Program-made: the position numbers and the translations under genes
Source: a bacterium 210917-SL.2.15
Lineage (GTDB): Bacteria; Bacillota; Clostridia; Oscillospirales; Oscillospiraceae
DNA: 64,000 nucleotides
Direction of reading: 5' to 3'
Assembly: GCA_020555605.1 (NCBI GenBank)
Contig: JAJCJC010000005.1
Span: forward strand, 75,371-139,370
The notes under the pieces: model-generated
Databases searched by the model: none
The model's input: only the letters and a program-made list of their open reading frames with translations
What the model was told of the DNA's origin: nothing
Shown: piece after piece, positions 6,560 to 15,779 of the stretch
How positions within the stretch are numbered: position 1 is the first letter of the stretch
Layout of the letters: each line of letters opens with the position of its first letter

Positions 6560-9500
6560 ATGATTTTCCCATCCATGTATAAACACAGCCGGCGCTGGGT
6601 TGCGGCATCGCTAGCCGCCGCCTTGTTGGCAGGCATGATCCCCGCCGCTGCCGCTGAGGATCAGACCGCTGCCCTCCCCGGCACAAACGATGCTCCGGTA
6701 CAGGCGGAAAGCAACTATGTCGCCGCCGACTGGAAATTTGATGAGCAAACCGGGATCGCCTCCGGTAGTATTGCCGGAGGCGATTTGATCCTGAAGGACC
6801 AAACAGGCCGCGGCAATGACCTGAAAATGCAGTTGTATGTCAACAGTCAGCCCACCACCAATACCGATGCCGCCGATTGGGAGAACTACCTCTCCTTCTC
6901 TACCGACAGCATGACCGGAGAGGGCGGCAGCATGGTGTTCAACGGTGATGACGGCACCACCGACAAAAACAGCCGCACCGGCGCAGACTTTATCACTGTG
7001 GACAACGCGCCGATCAACAGCGAATCTTTTACAGAAGGCTATACCCTGGAATTCCTGTATTATTTTCCGGAAGACTGGACCGCCGCCGACCAATGGATGA
7101 GCCTGATTGCCCGCCAGGGCACAGGCGGCGGAAACCCCGAAGGGGAGCAGGGCACCATGTATACCTCCATCTCCAACTGCAAGGAGATCCAGTTCATCAC
7201 CGGCAACGCCGCAGGCAATCACTCCATGTCCAGCGCGGCCTGGTCGGTATCGATGGACGAGGGCGGCGTATGGTATCATATCGCCGTGGTGTCCGACGGC
7301 AGCACGATCGCCACCTATATCAACGGCTGCGAAGCCTTCCGTGACTATGTCAGCAGTGAGATGACCGGCATGTACGCCGATCTCCAGGACGGCCGTTTCC
7401 GCATCGGCTCCTCCTGGTGGAAAGAAGGAAGTCAGACCCTGGACAAATTTCTTCAGGGTAGCCTGCAGGAAGTGCGCATCTCCACCCGCGCTCTGGGCCA
7501 GGAAGACTGGTTGGTGCCCCACCCTGAAGAGTATGCGGGCACCTTCGGCAGCAACGAACCCTATCGGCTGAAAAACGAAGAGAATTACAACATCGTCCTG
7601 TTGCCGGATACGCAAAACACCGTGGAATATCGTCCCGCGGTTATGAACCGGGCCATTGACGAGCTGATCGCCACCGCAGACGATCTCAATGTAGCTGGCG
7701 TGATAAGCTTGGGCGACGTGGTGGACAATAATGACAAGGATGCACAATACGTCAGCGCCAGAGACGCTTTCTACCGTCTGCCCGATGCGGGTATGAAATT
7801 CCTGATCCAGATGGGCAACCACGACGGCAAATCTCCCGGCAACCACGACTACTACAACAGCTTCTCCGGCAAGTCCACCGCCTGGACCCGCCGCACCAGT
7901 TGGTATCTCACCCAATCCCCCAACGGAGACGGCAACAGTTCCTACATGTTTTTGCAGGCAGGCAGCTATCGATATCTGGTGATCTCCCTGTCCTGCAGCG
8001 GCAGCGAATCCGGCCGGAACAACAACACCGCCTGGATTTCTGAGGACGAATCCTGGCTCCGCTCGGTACTGGAGGAATATCCCAACTGCCCTACCATCGT
8101 CACCACCCATGATCTTCAAAACTGCTCCGACACCAAGCCCAGCTCCACCCAGTTGAGCAAGCAGGGCCAAAAACTGTGGGATATCGTAAAAAACTACAAC
8201 CAGGTTTTTATGCTGGTAGGCGGCCATAGCCATGGCTCCGGTGTGCAGATCCTTGAAAACGAAAACGGTAATCCCGTCATCTCCATCCTGACCGACCTGC
8301 AATTTGCCTATAACGGCGGCAATGGCTGGTTCCGTTATCTGGAGTTCGACGAAAGCGCAGACAAGATCTATTATTCCATTTATTCTCCTTACGCCGCCTC
8401 TCTGGATGCGAGCGACAAAAGTTTCTTTGACGTGAACTTTCTCACCGGGGCGGGCAATGAAGGCTCCGTCGACCTCGACTTTGATAACCGCTTTGCCGGT
8501 ATGTCCGTCAAAAAAACCCCCGAAACCGAAGGCCGGTGGATGAGCGGTGAGTACCACACCCACACCGGCCAGTCCAAAGACGCCACTTCCAGCTTCATGT
8601 CTCTGGGCAATGTGTTGGCCGCGGCGTTCCGCAATCAAACAATCCTGAGCGACACGGCAAACAGCGCCGCCAAGTTTGACAACCTGACCAATGACGGCGC
8701 CTTTGATTTTCTGGGGCTGGCCGACCACCTGCGCAAGTCCTACAACGGTGTGGACGGAGCGGGTAACGGCAAGTATAACGCCCCCTTCTATGTCGCCGCC
8801 CAGACCCAGCAGCGGGAGATCGAAAAGCTGCAGGCCAAGGGCGTTTACTCCAACAAACTGATCAATACCGGATTCGAGTGGGACATGCCCGGCCTAGATC
8901 ACGCCAGCGTCGGCGTGCTTGAAAAAGACGGAAGCGCTTCCATCCGCGGTATCCACCAATTTGAGTGGCTCTTTGCCAGCACCGGCGATGGTGACGATCC
9001 CACCTCCCTGTTCGAACTGGATGAAAAATCCGAAGATATGAACGAAGCCGAGGAATACGGCGCGCGCCGCAACAACGGCACCGTCAAGGCCGCTTACGAC
9101 GCGGTCACCTGGCTGGAAGAAAACTATCCCGGAAGCTACGCCCTGCCCAACCACCCCTCCCGCCACAACGGACAAAACGGCGAAGTGACCATTGAAAATC
9201 TCCGAAAACTCAATGACGCCGCCCCCAGCGTGGTCTTCGGCATGGAAGGCATGCCCGGCAACCAGATGTCCGGCAGCGGCCGCTGCGAACTGCCCGACGG
9301 CGCGATACGAAACGGCGCGGACAAAATGATCGCCGTGACCGGCGGCGTGTGGGACGCCATGCTTGCCGAAGGCCGCAAGTTCTATAACTTTGCCAATTCC
9401 GATTTCCATTTCAAGGTCAGCGCGGATGAACAGTACTCCAGCGGCTACTGGCCCAGCGAATATTCCTCCAACCACATTTGGGTGGAGCCGGGCGCGGACA

Positions 9501-10933
9501 AAATATTCTCCTACAGCGACGTGGTAGAGGGTATGCGCTCGGGCAACAGCTATGCTGTGTACGGCGATCTGATTTCCGACCTGCAGTTCACGGTTTCCGA
9601 CAGCAAAAACACGGCCACCATGGGCCAGTCGCTGGCTGTGGGGAAAAACGCCCCCGTCACCGTTACCATCCGCTTCCGGGCAGGCGACAGCAACAACTAC
9701 AAATCCCTTTACGGCACAGACACCGGCGTCACCGTGGACAACACACCAGCGCTAGATCATGTGGACCTGATCATGGGCCACGTGACCGGAAAGGTTGCGG
9801 AAGCAGACTATGCCAGCACCGCCAACACCGATGCCCGAATCGTGAAAACCTACACCAGCGCCGAATTGGCCTCCGCCCTGGGCAGTGACGGGTATTACAC
9901 CCTGACCTATACCACCGATGCCGACGCGGACCTTTACTTCCGCCTGCGGGGTACCACCGTATCCGCCGTGGATGAAAACGGTGACCCTCTGGCCGATACG
10001 AACTACTCCCACACCTCCGATAACCACACCCGTTTTGATCAGATCAACGATTCCAACTATGCCAGCCTGTGCTTCTATGCCAACCCCATCTGGGTCAGCG
10101 TGCACAAAAGCAGCGGCGGCAGCCATGGCAGCTCCGGAAGTTCCACCGCCACATACGCCGTATCCACCCCTTCCGCCGGACTCAACGGCTCCGTGTCCGC
10201 CAACCCGAAAAATGCTGCTAAGGGCACAACAGTCACCCTCACCGTAAAGCCCGATCCCGGTTATGTACTCAGTACGCTGACGGTGACCGACCGGAAGGAT
10301 AACACCGTAACCTTGAGCAAACAGAGCGACACACGGTACATCTTCACCATGCCCGGCAGCCCGGTGACTGTAACGGCCCGCTTTGTCGAAAGCGAAGTCC
10401 CGCCGGCTTCCCTGCCCTTCACCGATGTCCCCCAGGATGCGTTCTACTATGACGCCGTACAATGGGCAGTGCATAATGGTATCACCACTGGCACTTCCGC
10501 CACTGCTTTCCAACCAGACGCTTCCTGCACTCGCGCCCAAGTGATCACTTTCCTGTGGCGCGCGGCCGGCGCGCCAGCCCCCAAGGACACCGGATCCCCC
10601 TTCTCAGACCTCCCCTCCAACGCTTACTACACCGACGCTGTGTTGTGGGCCGTTGAAAACGGTATCACGACCGGCACCTCCGCCACCACTTTCCGTCCGG
10701 ATGACACAGTGACCCGAGGTCAGGCTGTAACATTCCTGTATCGCGCAGCCGGCGCACCCGCCGCTTCCGGCAGCAGCTTTGCTGATGTCTCCGACGGGGC
10801 CTACTACAGCAACGCTGTGACGTGGGCTGCGGCAAACGGTATCACCACTGGCACAGGCAACAACTGTTTCCTTCCCAACAGCGACTGCACCCGTGCCCAA
10901 ATCGCAACGTTCCTGTACCGCAGCGTTCGATAA
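6560..10933 (+). CDS. Cell-surface protein: LamG-like, metallophosphoesterase, PHP and three SLH domains
   Basis: A 1457-residue exported protein. Order: signal peptide (residues 1-32, AASLAAALLAGMIPAAAA); a LamG/concanavalin-like domain (about 55-310); a calcineurin-like phosphoesterase (about 340-620) with motifs LLPDTQN, SLGDVVDNND, GNHDG and GGHSHG; a PHP-type domain (about 665-1000) with EYHTHTGQ, LADHLR, NHPSRH and NSDFHF; a Ser/Gly linker; one InlB-type beta repeat (about 1195-1280); and three SLH repeats (about 1290-1457) for cell-wall attachment. Two hydrolase folds on one surface chain suggest use of phosphate esters or extracellular nucleotides; substrates are not known. AAAGGAG lies 12 bases before the ATG; a second ATG five codons later is possible. 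It is flanked by its own promoter and terminator. Confidence 0.88.
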   Translation: MIFPSMYKHSRRWVAASLAAALLAGMIPAAAAEDQTAALPGTNDAPVQAESNYVAADWKFDEQTGIASGSIAGGDLILKDQTGRGNDLKMQLYVNSQPTTNTDAADWENYLSFSTDSMTGEGGSMVFNGDDGTTDKNSRTGADFITVDNAPINSESFTEGYTLEFLYYFPEDWTAADQWMSLIARQGTGGGNPEGEQGTMYTSISNCKEIQFITGNAAGNHSMSSAAWSVSMDEGGVWYHIAVVSDGSTIATYINGCEAFRDYVSSEMTGMYADLQDGRFRIGSSWWKEGSQTLDKFLQGSLQEVRISTRALGQEDWLVPHPEEYAGTFGSNEPYRLKNEENYNIVLLPDTQNTVEYRPAVMNRAIDELIATADDLNVAGVISLGDVVDNNDKDAQYVSARDAFYRLPDAGMKFLIQMGNHDGKSPGNHDYYNSFSGKSTAWTRRTSWYLTQSPNGDGNSSYMFLQAGSYRYLVISLSCSGSESGRNNNTAWISEDESWLRSVLEEYPNCPTIVTTHDLQNCSDTKPSSTQLSKQGQKLWDIVKNYNQVFMLVGGHSHGSGVQILENENGNPVISILTDLQFAYNGGNGWFRYLEFDESADKIYYSIYSPYAASLDASDKSFFDVNFLTGAGNEGSVDLDFDNRFAGMSVKKTPETEGRWMSGEYHTHTGQSKDATSSFMSLGNVLAAAFRNQTILSDTANSAAKFDNLTNDGAFDFLGLADHLRKSYNGVDGAGNGKYNAPFYVAAQTQQREIEKLQAKGVYSNKLINTGFEWDMPGLDHASVGVLEKDGSASIRGIHQFEWLFASTGDGDDPTSLFELDEKSEDMNEAEEYGARRNNGTVKAAYDAVTWLEENYPGSYALPNHPSRHNGQNGEVTIENLRKLNDAAPSVVFGMEGMPGNQMSGSGRCELPDGAIRNGADKMIAVTGGVWDAMLAEGRKFYNFANSDFHFKVSADEQYSSGYWPSEYSSNHIWVEPGADKIFSYSDVVEGMRSGNSYAVYGDLISDLQFTVSDSKNTATMGQSLAVGKNAPVTVTIRFRAGDSNNYKSLYGTDTGVTVDNTPALDHVDLIMGHVTGKVAEADYASTANTDARIVKTYTSAELASALGSDGYYTLTYTTDADADLYFRLRGTTVSAVDENGDPLADTNYSHTSDNHTRFDQINDSNYASLCFYANPIWVSVHKSSGGSHGSSGSSTATYAVSTPSAGLNGSVSANPKNAAKGTTVTLTVKPDPGYVLSTLTVTDRKDNTVTLSKQSDTRYIFTMPGSPVTVTARFVESEVPPASLPFTDVPQDAFYYDAVQWAVHNGITTGTSATAFQPDASCTRAQVITFLWRAAGAPAPKDTGSPFSDLPSNAYYTDAVLWAVENGITTGTSATTFRPDDTVTRGQAVTFLYRAAGAPAASGSSFADVSDGAYYSNAVTWAAANGITTGTGNNCFLPNSDCTRAQIATFLYRSVR

Positions 10934-10956
10934 ACCGCGGCGGCACATACCATTCC

Positions 10957-10990
10957 GCCCCCTGCGGAGGCAACTGCCTCCGCAGGGGGC
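10957..10990 (+). terminator. Terminator after the SLH surface protein
   Basis: A 15-bp perfect stem (GCCCCCTGCGGAGGC / GCCTCCGCAGGGGGC) with a 4-nt loop followed by TTTCCC; weak U-run but very stable. Confidence 0.75.
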
Positions 10991-11068
10991 TTTCCCGACA
11001 AACGGCACAATTTTGCACAAAACACATCCGAATACAGCGCACGTGCATAATGATCCCACGCATAAAGA

Positions 11069-11113
11069 CCGGCGGCGAAACAGCTCAATCCCAAAAAGCT
11101 GTTTCGCCGCCGG
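11069..11113 (+). repeat. 17-bp perfect inverted repeat
   Basis: CCGGCGGCGAAACAGCT (11069-11085) and its exact complement (11097-11113), with an 11-nt loop. It sits beyond the SLH gene terminator and just before a ribosome-binding-site-like AAAAGGAG. No T-run follows, so it may act as a structured leader or a processing site. Confidence 0.6.
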
Positions 11114-11129
11114 CAAAAGGAGATAAAAG

Positions 11130-11159
11130 ATGAAAGTACTTTGGTGTTTCTCTCGTTAA
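11130..11159 (+). other. Possible nine-codon micro-ORF followed by an AT-rich palindrome
   Basis: AAAAGGAG at ideal distance precedes an ATG that opens a nine-codon frame (MKVLWCFSR) ending in TAA. The stop overlaps a 16-bp palindrome CGTTAA-TATT-TTAACG (11154-11169). No promoter was found upstream, and the next gene has its own promoter downstream, so it is not an obvious leader peptide. It may be a chance frame; the near-perfect ribosome binding site is the only support. Confidence 0.25.
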
Positions 11160-11289
11160 TATTTTAACGAACTTTGCATATCTACTATACACAATCCTTT
11201 CGCGCTAGTCAATCAGCGTTTTTCCTGAAATTTGCACCTTTTTTTTGGTGCAGTGTCCAAGGGCCTTCCTGCACAGCCGGTTCCGGGAC

Positions 11290-11318
11290 TTGCCAGCGGA
11301 CAAAAGTATGAGTATACT
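11290..11318 (+). promoter_or_regulatory. Promoter of the ABC-F gene
   Basis: TTGCCA (11290-11295), 17-bp spacer, TATACT (11313-11318). The transcript would start near 11325 and has a short leader with one small hairpin (CCGCC-TTCG-GGCGG). Confidence 0.75.
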
Positions 11319-11391
11319 ATGAGAAACAACCTCCCGCCTTCGGGCGGATCTCCCTTTCGCGAGAAAACTGATTTGACAGGAGCAATGCACT

Positions 11392-13164
11392 ATGATCCTT
11401 TCCGCCCAGCAACTCTCCATTCATTTTGGGATGCGGCCCATTCTGCAGCAGGCCGACTTCTACCTGGAAGACCATGATAAAGTGGGTATCGTGGGCCTGA
11501 ACGGCGCGGGAAAAAGCACCCTGCTGCGCCTGCTTGCCGGCGTAGAAGATGCGGACGCGGGCCAGGTGATCCTCTCCACCGGCGTCCGCCGCTCCTTCCT
11601 TCCTCAGCGGCCGGACATGGATGCAGAAGCCACCGTGCTCACCCAGGTGATGGCGGATGCGCGGAGCAGCGCAGAATATGAGTGCAAAGCCATGCTGCAG
11701 CGGCTGGGGCTGGAGGACTACGATGCACTGGTGAGAACGCTATCCGGCGGGCAGCGCAAGCGGGCAGCCCTGGCCGCAGCCCTGCTGCGGCCAGCGGAAC
11801 TTTTGCTGCTGGACGAGCCCACCAACCACCTGGACGGCGAAAGCATCGTGTGGCTGGAAGAGTATTTGCGTGCCTTCCGGGGCTGCATCGTCATGGTCAC
11901 CCACGACCGTTATTTCCTGGAGCGGGTGTGCAGCCGTATCGTGGAAGTGGATCGCGGAAAGCTGTACAGTTATGAAGCCAACTATTCCCGGTATCTCGCC
12001 CTGAAAGCTGAACGGCTGGAAATGGCCGAAGCCGCCGAGCGCAAGCGTCAAGCCCTGCTGCGCCGGGAAACAGCCTGGATCCAGCGGGGTGCCCGGGCCA
12101 GAAGTACTAAAAGCCGGGACCGCATCGAGCGCTACGAAGCCCTGATGGCGCAGTCTGCCCCGGAGACGGACGCTCCGGTTTCCCTGTCCTCCGCTTCCAC
12201 CCGCATGGGCAAAAAGTGCATCGAGCTGACCGACGTGGAAAAATACTTTGCGGGAAACTGTGTGCTCCAGCCTTTTTCCTGCCACATCGGCCGGCGCGCC
12301 CGCATCGGCGTGGTGGGGCGCAATGGGGCGGGTAAAAGTACCTTGCTGAATCTGATCGCCGGTAGACTGACACCCGACAACGGCACGGTAGAAGTAGGAC
12401 AAACGGCGCGCATCGGCTACTTTACCCAAGAAGGCGACCGGGCTATGGACGAGCGGGAGCGGGTGTACGATTTCATCACCGGCATCGCCCGGGAGATCCG
12501 CACCGATGAAGGCGCCTTTACCGCCGCACAGATGCTCGAGCAGTTCCTGTTCCCCGGCGAGACCCAACGCAAATTCATCGGCAGCCTTTCTGGCGGCGAA
12601 CGGAGGAGACTCTACCTGCTCAGCGTTCTCATGAGCGCGCCCAACGTATTGCTGATGGACGAGCCGACCAACGACTTGGATACCGAAACACTAACTGTTT
12701 TAGAAGATTACCTGCAATCTTTTCAAGGCGCAGTAATCGCTGTATCTCACGACCGCTATTTTCTCGACAAACTTGCCGAAGAGATTTTTGAAGTCAGTCC
12801 CGGCGGCGCAGTACACCGCTATACGGGCAACTGGACGGACTACGCCGCCAAGCGCCCCGCCCCGGCCCAGGAGAGCCGGGCGAAAAAAAGTCCTCTCCCG
12901 TCCCCGGCACCGAAAGCAAAACCGCAAAAGCTGAAATTCTCCTACAACGAACAGCGGGAATTTGAAACCATCGACAACGACCTCGCCGCCTTGGAAGAAC
13001 AGCTCGCCCAGTGCGAGGCTGCCATGAGTGCTGCAGGCAGCGATTATGTGAAACTCCAAACACTCTGTGCGGAAAAGGAGACTCTTACCCAGCAGCTGGA
13101 AGAAAAAACGGCCCGCTGGATGTATCTCAACGAACTGGCTGAACAAATTGCCGCACAAACTTGA
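11392..13164 (+). CDS. ABC-F family ATPase (Uup/EttA-like)
   Basis: A 590-residue cytosolic protein with two ABC ATPase domains and no membrane part. Domain 1 (about 1-225) has Walker A GLNGAGKST, signature LSGGQ and Walker B LLLLDEPTNHLD; domain 2 (about 275-490) has GRNGAGKST, LSGGE and VLLMDEPTNDLD. The linker between them (about 225-275) is the ABC-F P-site interaction region. A C-terminal helical coiled coil (about 525-590) resembles that of Uup. Family members act on the ribosome (translation factor or antibiotic protection) or, for Uup, on branched DNA. Sequence alone does not choose; no resistance-type leader peptide is seen. The start is set by CAGGAG eight bases before the ATG. Confidence 0.88.
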   Translation: MILSAQQLSIHFGMRPILQQADFYLEDHDKVGIVGLNGAGKSTLLRLLAGVEDADAGQVILSTGVRRSFLPQRPDMDAEATVLTQVMADARSSAEYECKAMLQRLGLEDYDALVRTLSGGQRKRAALAAALLRPAELLLLDEPTNHLDGESIVWLEEYLRAFRGCIVMVTHDRYFLERVCSRIVEVDRGKLYSYEANYSRYLALKAERLEMAEAAERKRQALLRRETAWIQRGARARSTKSRDRIERYEALMAQSAPETDAPVSLSSASTRMGKKCIELTDVEKYFAGNCVLQPFSCHIGRRARIGVVGRNGAGKSTLLNLIAGRLTPDNGTVEVGQTARIGYFTQEGDRAMDERERVYDFITGIAREIRTDEGAFTAAQMLEQFLFPGETQRKFIGSLSGGERRRLYLLSVLMSAPNVLLMDEPTNDLDTETLTVLEDYLQSFQGAVIAVSHDRYFLDKLAEEIFEVSPGGAVHRYTGNWTDYAAKRPAPAQESRAKKSPLPSPAPKAKPQKLKFSYNEQREFETIDNDLAALEEQLAQCEAAMSAAGSDYVKLQTLCAEKETLTQQLEEKTARWMYLNELAEQIAAQT

Positions 13165-13279
13165 CATTCCCCGGCCCGTCGGTTGCCGTTGCCACGGAAC
13201 GCGGGCCATTTCCTTTTTATAATGTGAATAAAATTTCGGTTTTCCCTTCGATGCGGCAAACCGGCAGGGGGCGATTGTT

Positions 13280-14497
13280 ATGAGTTTACACGAGACCGTA
13301 TTTGGCGACCGCGTGCACATCGGTTTTTTCGGCCGCCGCAACGCAGGCAAATCCAGTGTGGTTAACGCTGTGACCGGCCAGAACTTGGCCGTGGTGTCCG
13401 GTGTGCCGGGCACCACCACCGACCCGGTGCAAAAAGCCATGGAACTGCTGCCCATGGGTCCGGTGTTGATCATCGACACACCGGGCATCGACGACGAGGG
13501 CGCCTTGGGCGCGCTGCGCGTGCAGAAAACGCGGCAGGTGCTGAACAAGACCGATGTGGCCGTGCTGGTGGTGGACGCGACCGTCGGAAAATCCGCCGCA
13601 GACGAAGAATTGATCGCCCTGTTCCGGGAGCAGGGCATTCCCTTCCTGGTGGCCTATAACAAATGCGACCTGCTCTTCGGACAGCCGGAGACACGGGAAG
13701 GCGAACGGGCCGTGTTCCTCAGCGCGCGGCACAGGATCAACATCGATGTGCTGAAAGAGTCTATTGCCGCCCTGTCCGCCCCAGAGGAGGCGCGGCCCAT
13801 TGTGGGCGATCTACTGCAGCGCGGCGACTTGGCCGTGCTGGTGACGCCCATTGACTCCGCCGCCCCCAAGGGCCGTCTGATCCTGCCCCAGCAGCAAACG
13901 ATCCGGGACGTGCTGGACAGCGGCGCCTGCGCTGTAGTGGTGAAGGAGACCGAACTGTCCCACATACTCTCCTGTCTGGCCCAAAAACCACGCATCGTCA
14001 TCACCGACAGCCAGGCCTTTGCCCAAGTGGCCGCTGTTGTGCCGAAGGATATTTCTCTGACATCCTTTTCGATCCTCTTTGCCCGGCACAAGGGCGATCT
14101 GGCCCAGGCCGTGCGCGGGGCGGCCGCATTGGAAAGCATGCAGGACGGCGACACCATCCTGATCTCCGAGGGCTGCACCCACCACCGCCAGTGCGACGAT
14201 ATCGGCTCGGTGAAGCTGCCTCACTGGATCCGTGCGCACACCGGCAAGGAGCTTCACTTCGCCTTCACTTCCGGCATGGAATTTCCGGAGGACCTGTCCC
14301 CTTACCGTCTGATCGTGCACTGCGGCGGCTGCATGCTCAATCCCCGCCAGATGCGTTACCGCCAGAAATGCGCCGCCGCTCAGGGCATTCCCATGACCAA
14401 CTACGGCGTGCTGATTGCCCACATGCAAGGCATCCTTCCCCGCACCCTGGCGCCTTTTCCGGCCGCGGCCGCTGCCCTGACCGCCGGCCGGGCTTGA
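13280..14497 (+). CDS. hydF: [FeFe]-hydrogenase H-cluster maturation GTPase
   Basis: Scaffold and carrier for assembly of the diiron subcluster of [FeFe]-hydrogenase, with HydE and HydG. The protein has 405 residues. The GTPase domain (about 1-170) has P-loop GRRNAGKSS, TTTDPV (G2), DTPGID (G3) and NKCD (G4). The C-terminal half carries the Fe-S ligands CTHH (about residue 300) and CGGCM (about residue 350). Neither HydE, HydG nor the hydrogenase is in this window, but the gene implies that the organism makes an [FeFe]-hydrogenase. A TATAAT at 13218-13223 with a weak -35 may drive it. The ribosome binding site is weak. Confidence 0.95.
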   Translation: MSLHETVFGDRVHIGFFGRRNAGKSSVVNAVTGQNLAVVSGVPGTTTDPVQKAMELLPMGPVLIIDTPGIDDEGALGALRVQKTRQVLNKTDVAVLVVDATVGKSAADEELIALFREQGIPFLVAYNKCDLLFGQPETREGERAVFLSARHRINIDVLKESIAALSAPEEARPIVGDLLQRGDLAVLVTPIDSAAPKGRLILPQQQTIRDVLDSGACAVVVKETELSHILSCLAQKPRIVITDSQAFAQVAAVVPKDISLTSFSILFARHKGDLAQAVRGAAALESMQDGDTILISEGCTHHRQCDDIGSVKLPHWIRAHTGKELHFAFTSGMEFPEDLSPYRLIVHCGGCMLNPRQMRYRQKCAAAQGIPMTNYGVLIAHMQGILPRTLAPFPAAAAALTAGRA

Positions 14498-14542
14498 GTC
14501 TCCCTTTTTGAATACAAGAACGCCGGAACAACCGCAGAAAAA

Positions 14543-14584
14543 CGCACTGGGAGGCGCGGCCATATGGCCGCGCCTCCCGGTGCG
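14543..14584 (-). terminator. Near-perfect 42-bp palindromic terminator
   Basis: An 18-bp stem with one G-U pair closes on CATATG. On the minus strand it is followed by TTTTTC, so it mainly ends the leftward hemerythrin/hpd transcripts; it may also stop hydF transcripts. Confidence 0.85.
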
Positions 14585-14639
14585 TTGGGTGATGATAGAG
14601 GCAGATTGTTGGCAAATAAAAAGATCAGAATGTGTCAGA

Positions 14640-15071
14640 TTACATCAAATTATCCATCTGATTGCCCGAACGGTGGTTTTTCCATTCGATCATCTTCAGA
14701 TCCATCCCTTTGATATGGACGATCAGCCAGTGAGTGATCTCCTGCTCCACCTGATCGGCAAAGCCGCTCGTTGCACCTTCTTCCATCAACTTCTGATACA
14801 GGCCTTTAACCGTTTCCACAAAGGCGTCATGCGCAGCTTTATGTTCGGTATAGAGGGGATACTTATCCTCCTGCATCAGCTTTTCTTCGCCGCCGAAGTG
14901 GAACACGGTATACTGCATCAGAAACGCCAGAGCATTTTTCGCCTCGTCGGTCCCCTTACCGCTGTCAATGGCTTCGTAGAGCTTATTAATAGTGTTGATC
15001 AGTTCCTGATGCTGTGCGTCGATAATTGCATTGTGCGTATACAAACTCGGCAAAAATTCTGCTTTCTTCAT
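14640..15071 (-). CDS. Bacteriohemerythrin
   Basis: A 143-residue non-heme diiron oxygen-binding protein. Seen: the first ligand region HNAIIDAQHQELI (residues 13-25), HFGGEE (about 58-63), HKAAHDAF (about 76-83) and the C-terminal HWLIVHIKGMD, which together give the conserved His/Glu/Asp ligands. Single-domain hemerythrins bind or store oxygen, or protect oxygen-sensitive enzymes. Its start overlaps the stop of the DUF4125 gene by one base (TAATG), and GGAGG lies within that gene end, so translation is coupled. Being last in the glycyl-radical-enzyme operon, oxygen scavenging near an oxygen-labile radical enzyme is a reasonable inference. Confidence 0.93.
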   Translation of the reverse strand: MKKAEFLPSLYTHNAIIDAQHQELINTINKLYEAIDSGKGTDEAKNALAFLMQYTVFHFGGEEKLMQEDKYPLYTEHKAAHDAFVETVKGLYQKLMEEGATSGFADQVEQEITHWLIVHIKGMDLKMIEWKNHRSGNQMDNLM

Positions 15072-15715
15072 TACTTTAAGACCTCCAAAAAATTTGTCTC
15101 ATCACGTTTTTCCCGGTAGCTCCGCTCCACATCCTCCAGGGAACGCCATCCCTGCAGGCGTGCCTGATTCTCCCGGACCTCCGTCGTCAAATTCCGCCCC
15201 TGCTCCCGGCAGGAGAGGACAAAAGCGTGGTAGCGCTTCTCCGTGCGCTCAGAATAGGTAGCAAGCTCTCCGCGCATATAGGTCTCCACAGACGTGGATT
15301 CCGGGGTATCCTCCGCTGTATGCAGCGGCCGGCCGCGGGCGCCGATGGTGGGATAGCACGCAGCGAACTCCTCTGCCCAAGCCACCTGGACGGCCACAGT
15401 TTCCTGCATCCGCTCGCGTCGCTCCGGCGAAAACACCGGCAGCACATGGCATACCTTTTTGAACTCCTCCGGCAAAGCATACATCATCATCCATGCATAC
15501 TTTTCAAACACCAGATTACGTCCAACGGCTTCGGCCTGCTTCAGATCGTCCAGATAGCTGCGCAGAATGGAACCCGGCCATACTAGGAACTGGCTCGCGC
15601 GCATGGTGCGAAACAGGGCGAAATGATCCTGGCAGGCGGCACGGCCGCCGCGGTTGTTGACCTTGCCCAGCATAACGTATTCCTTTTGAATAATGCGTTC
15701 GATGGTTTCGTCCAC
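15071..15715 (-). CDS. DUF4125 family protein
   Basis: A 214-residue soluble protein matching what I recall of DUF4125: an N-terminal VNNRGGRAACQD motif (about 19-30), RASQFLVW, GRNLVFEKYAWMM, and a later RGRP...TSVETYMRGELATYS stretch. The family has no assigned biochemistry. It lies between the MFS transporter and the bacteriohemerythrin gene, overlapping the latter by one base, at the end of the 4-hydroxyphenylacetate decarboxylase operon. A role in this pathway or in protecting it is inferred from context only. No signal peptide or membrane segment is seen. Confidence 0.8.
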   Translation of the reverse strand: MDETIERIIQKEYVMLGKVNNRGGRAACQDHFALFRTMRASQFLVWPGSILRSYLDDLKQAEAVGRNLVFEKYAWMMMYALPEEFKKVCHVLPVFSPERRERMQETVAVQVAWAEEFAACYPTIGARGRPLHTAEDTPESTSVETYMRGELATYSERTEKRYHAFVLSCREQGRNLTTEVRENQARLQGWRSLEDVERSYREKRDETNFLEVLK

Positions 15716-15779
15716 GTCGTTCTCACCTGCCCTTTGGCATCATTTCACGTTCGGCCACAGGGGAACCTGGCAGGGAGGC

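Noticed and set aside
6611..8728. A 705-codon minus-strand frame within the large SLH protein gene
   Set aside because: Antisense shadow of a well-supported multi-domain protein.
11130..11159. Leader peptide controlling the ABC-F gene by attenuation
   Set aside because: The ABC-F gene has its own promoter (11290-11318) downstream of the micro-ORF, so the micro-ORF is not in that transcript.
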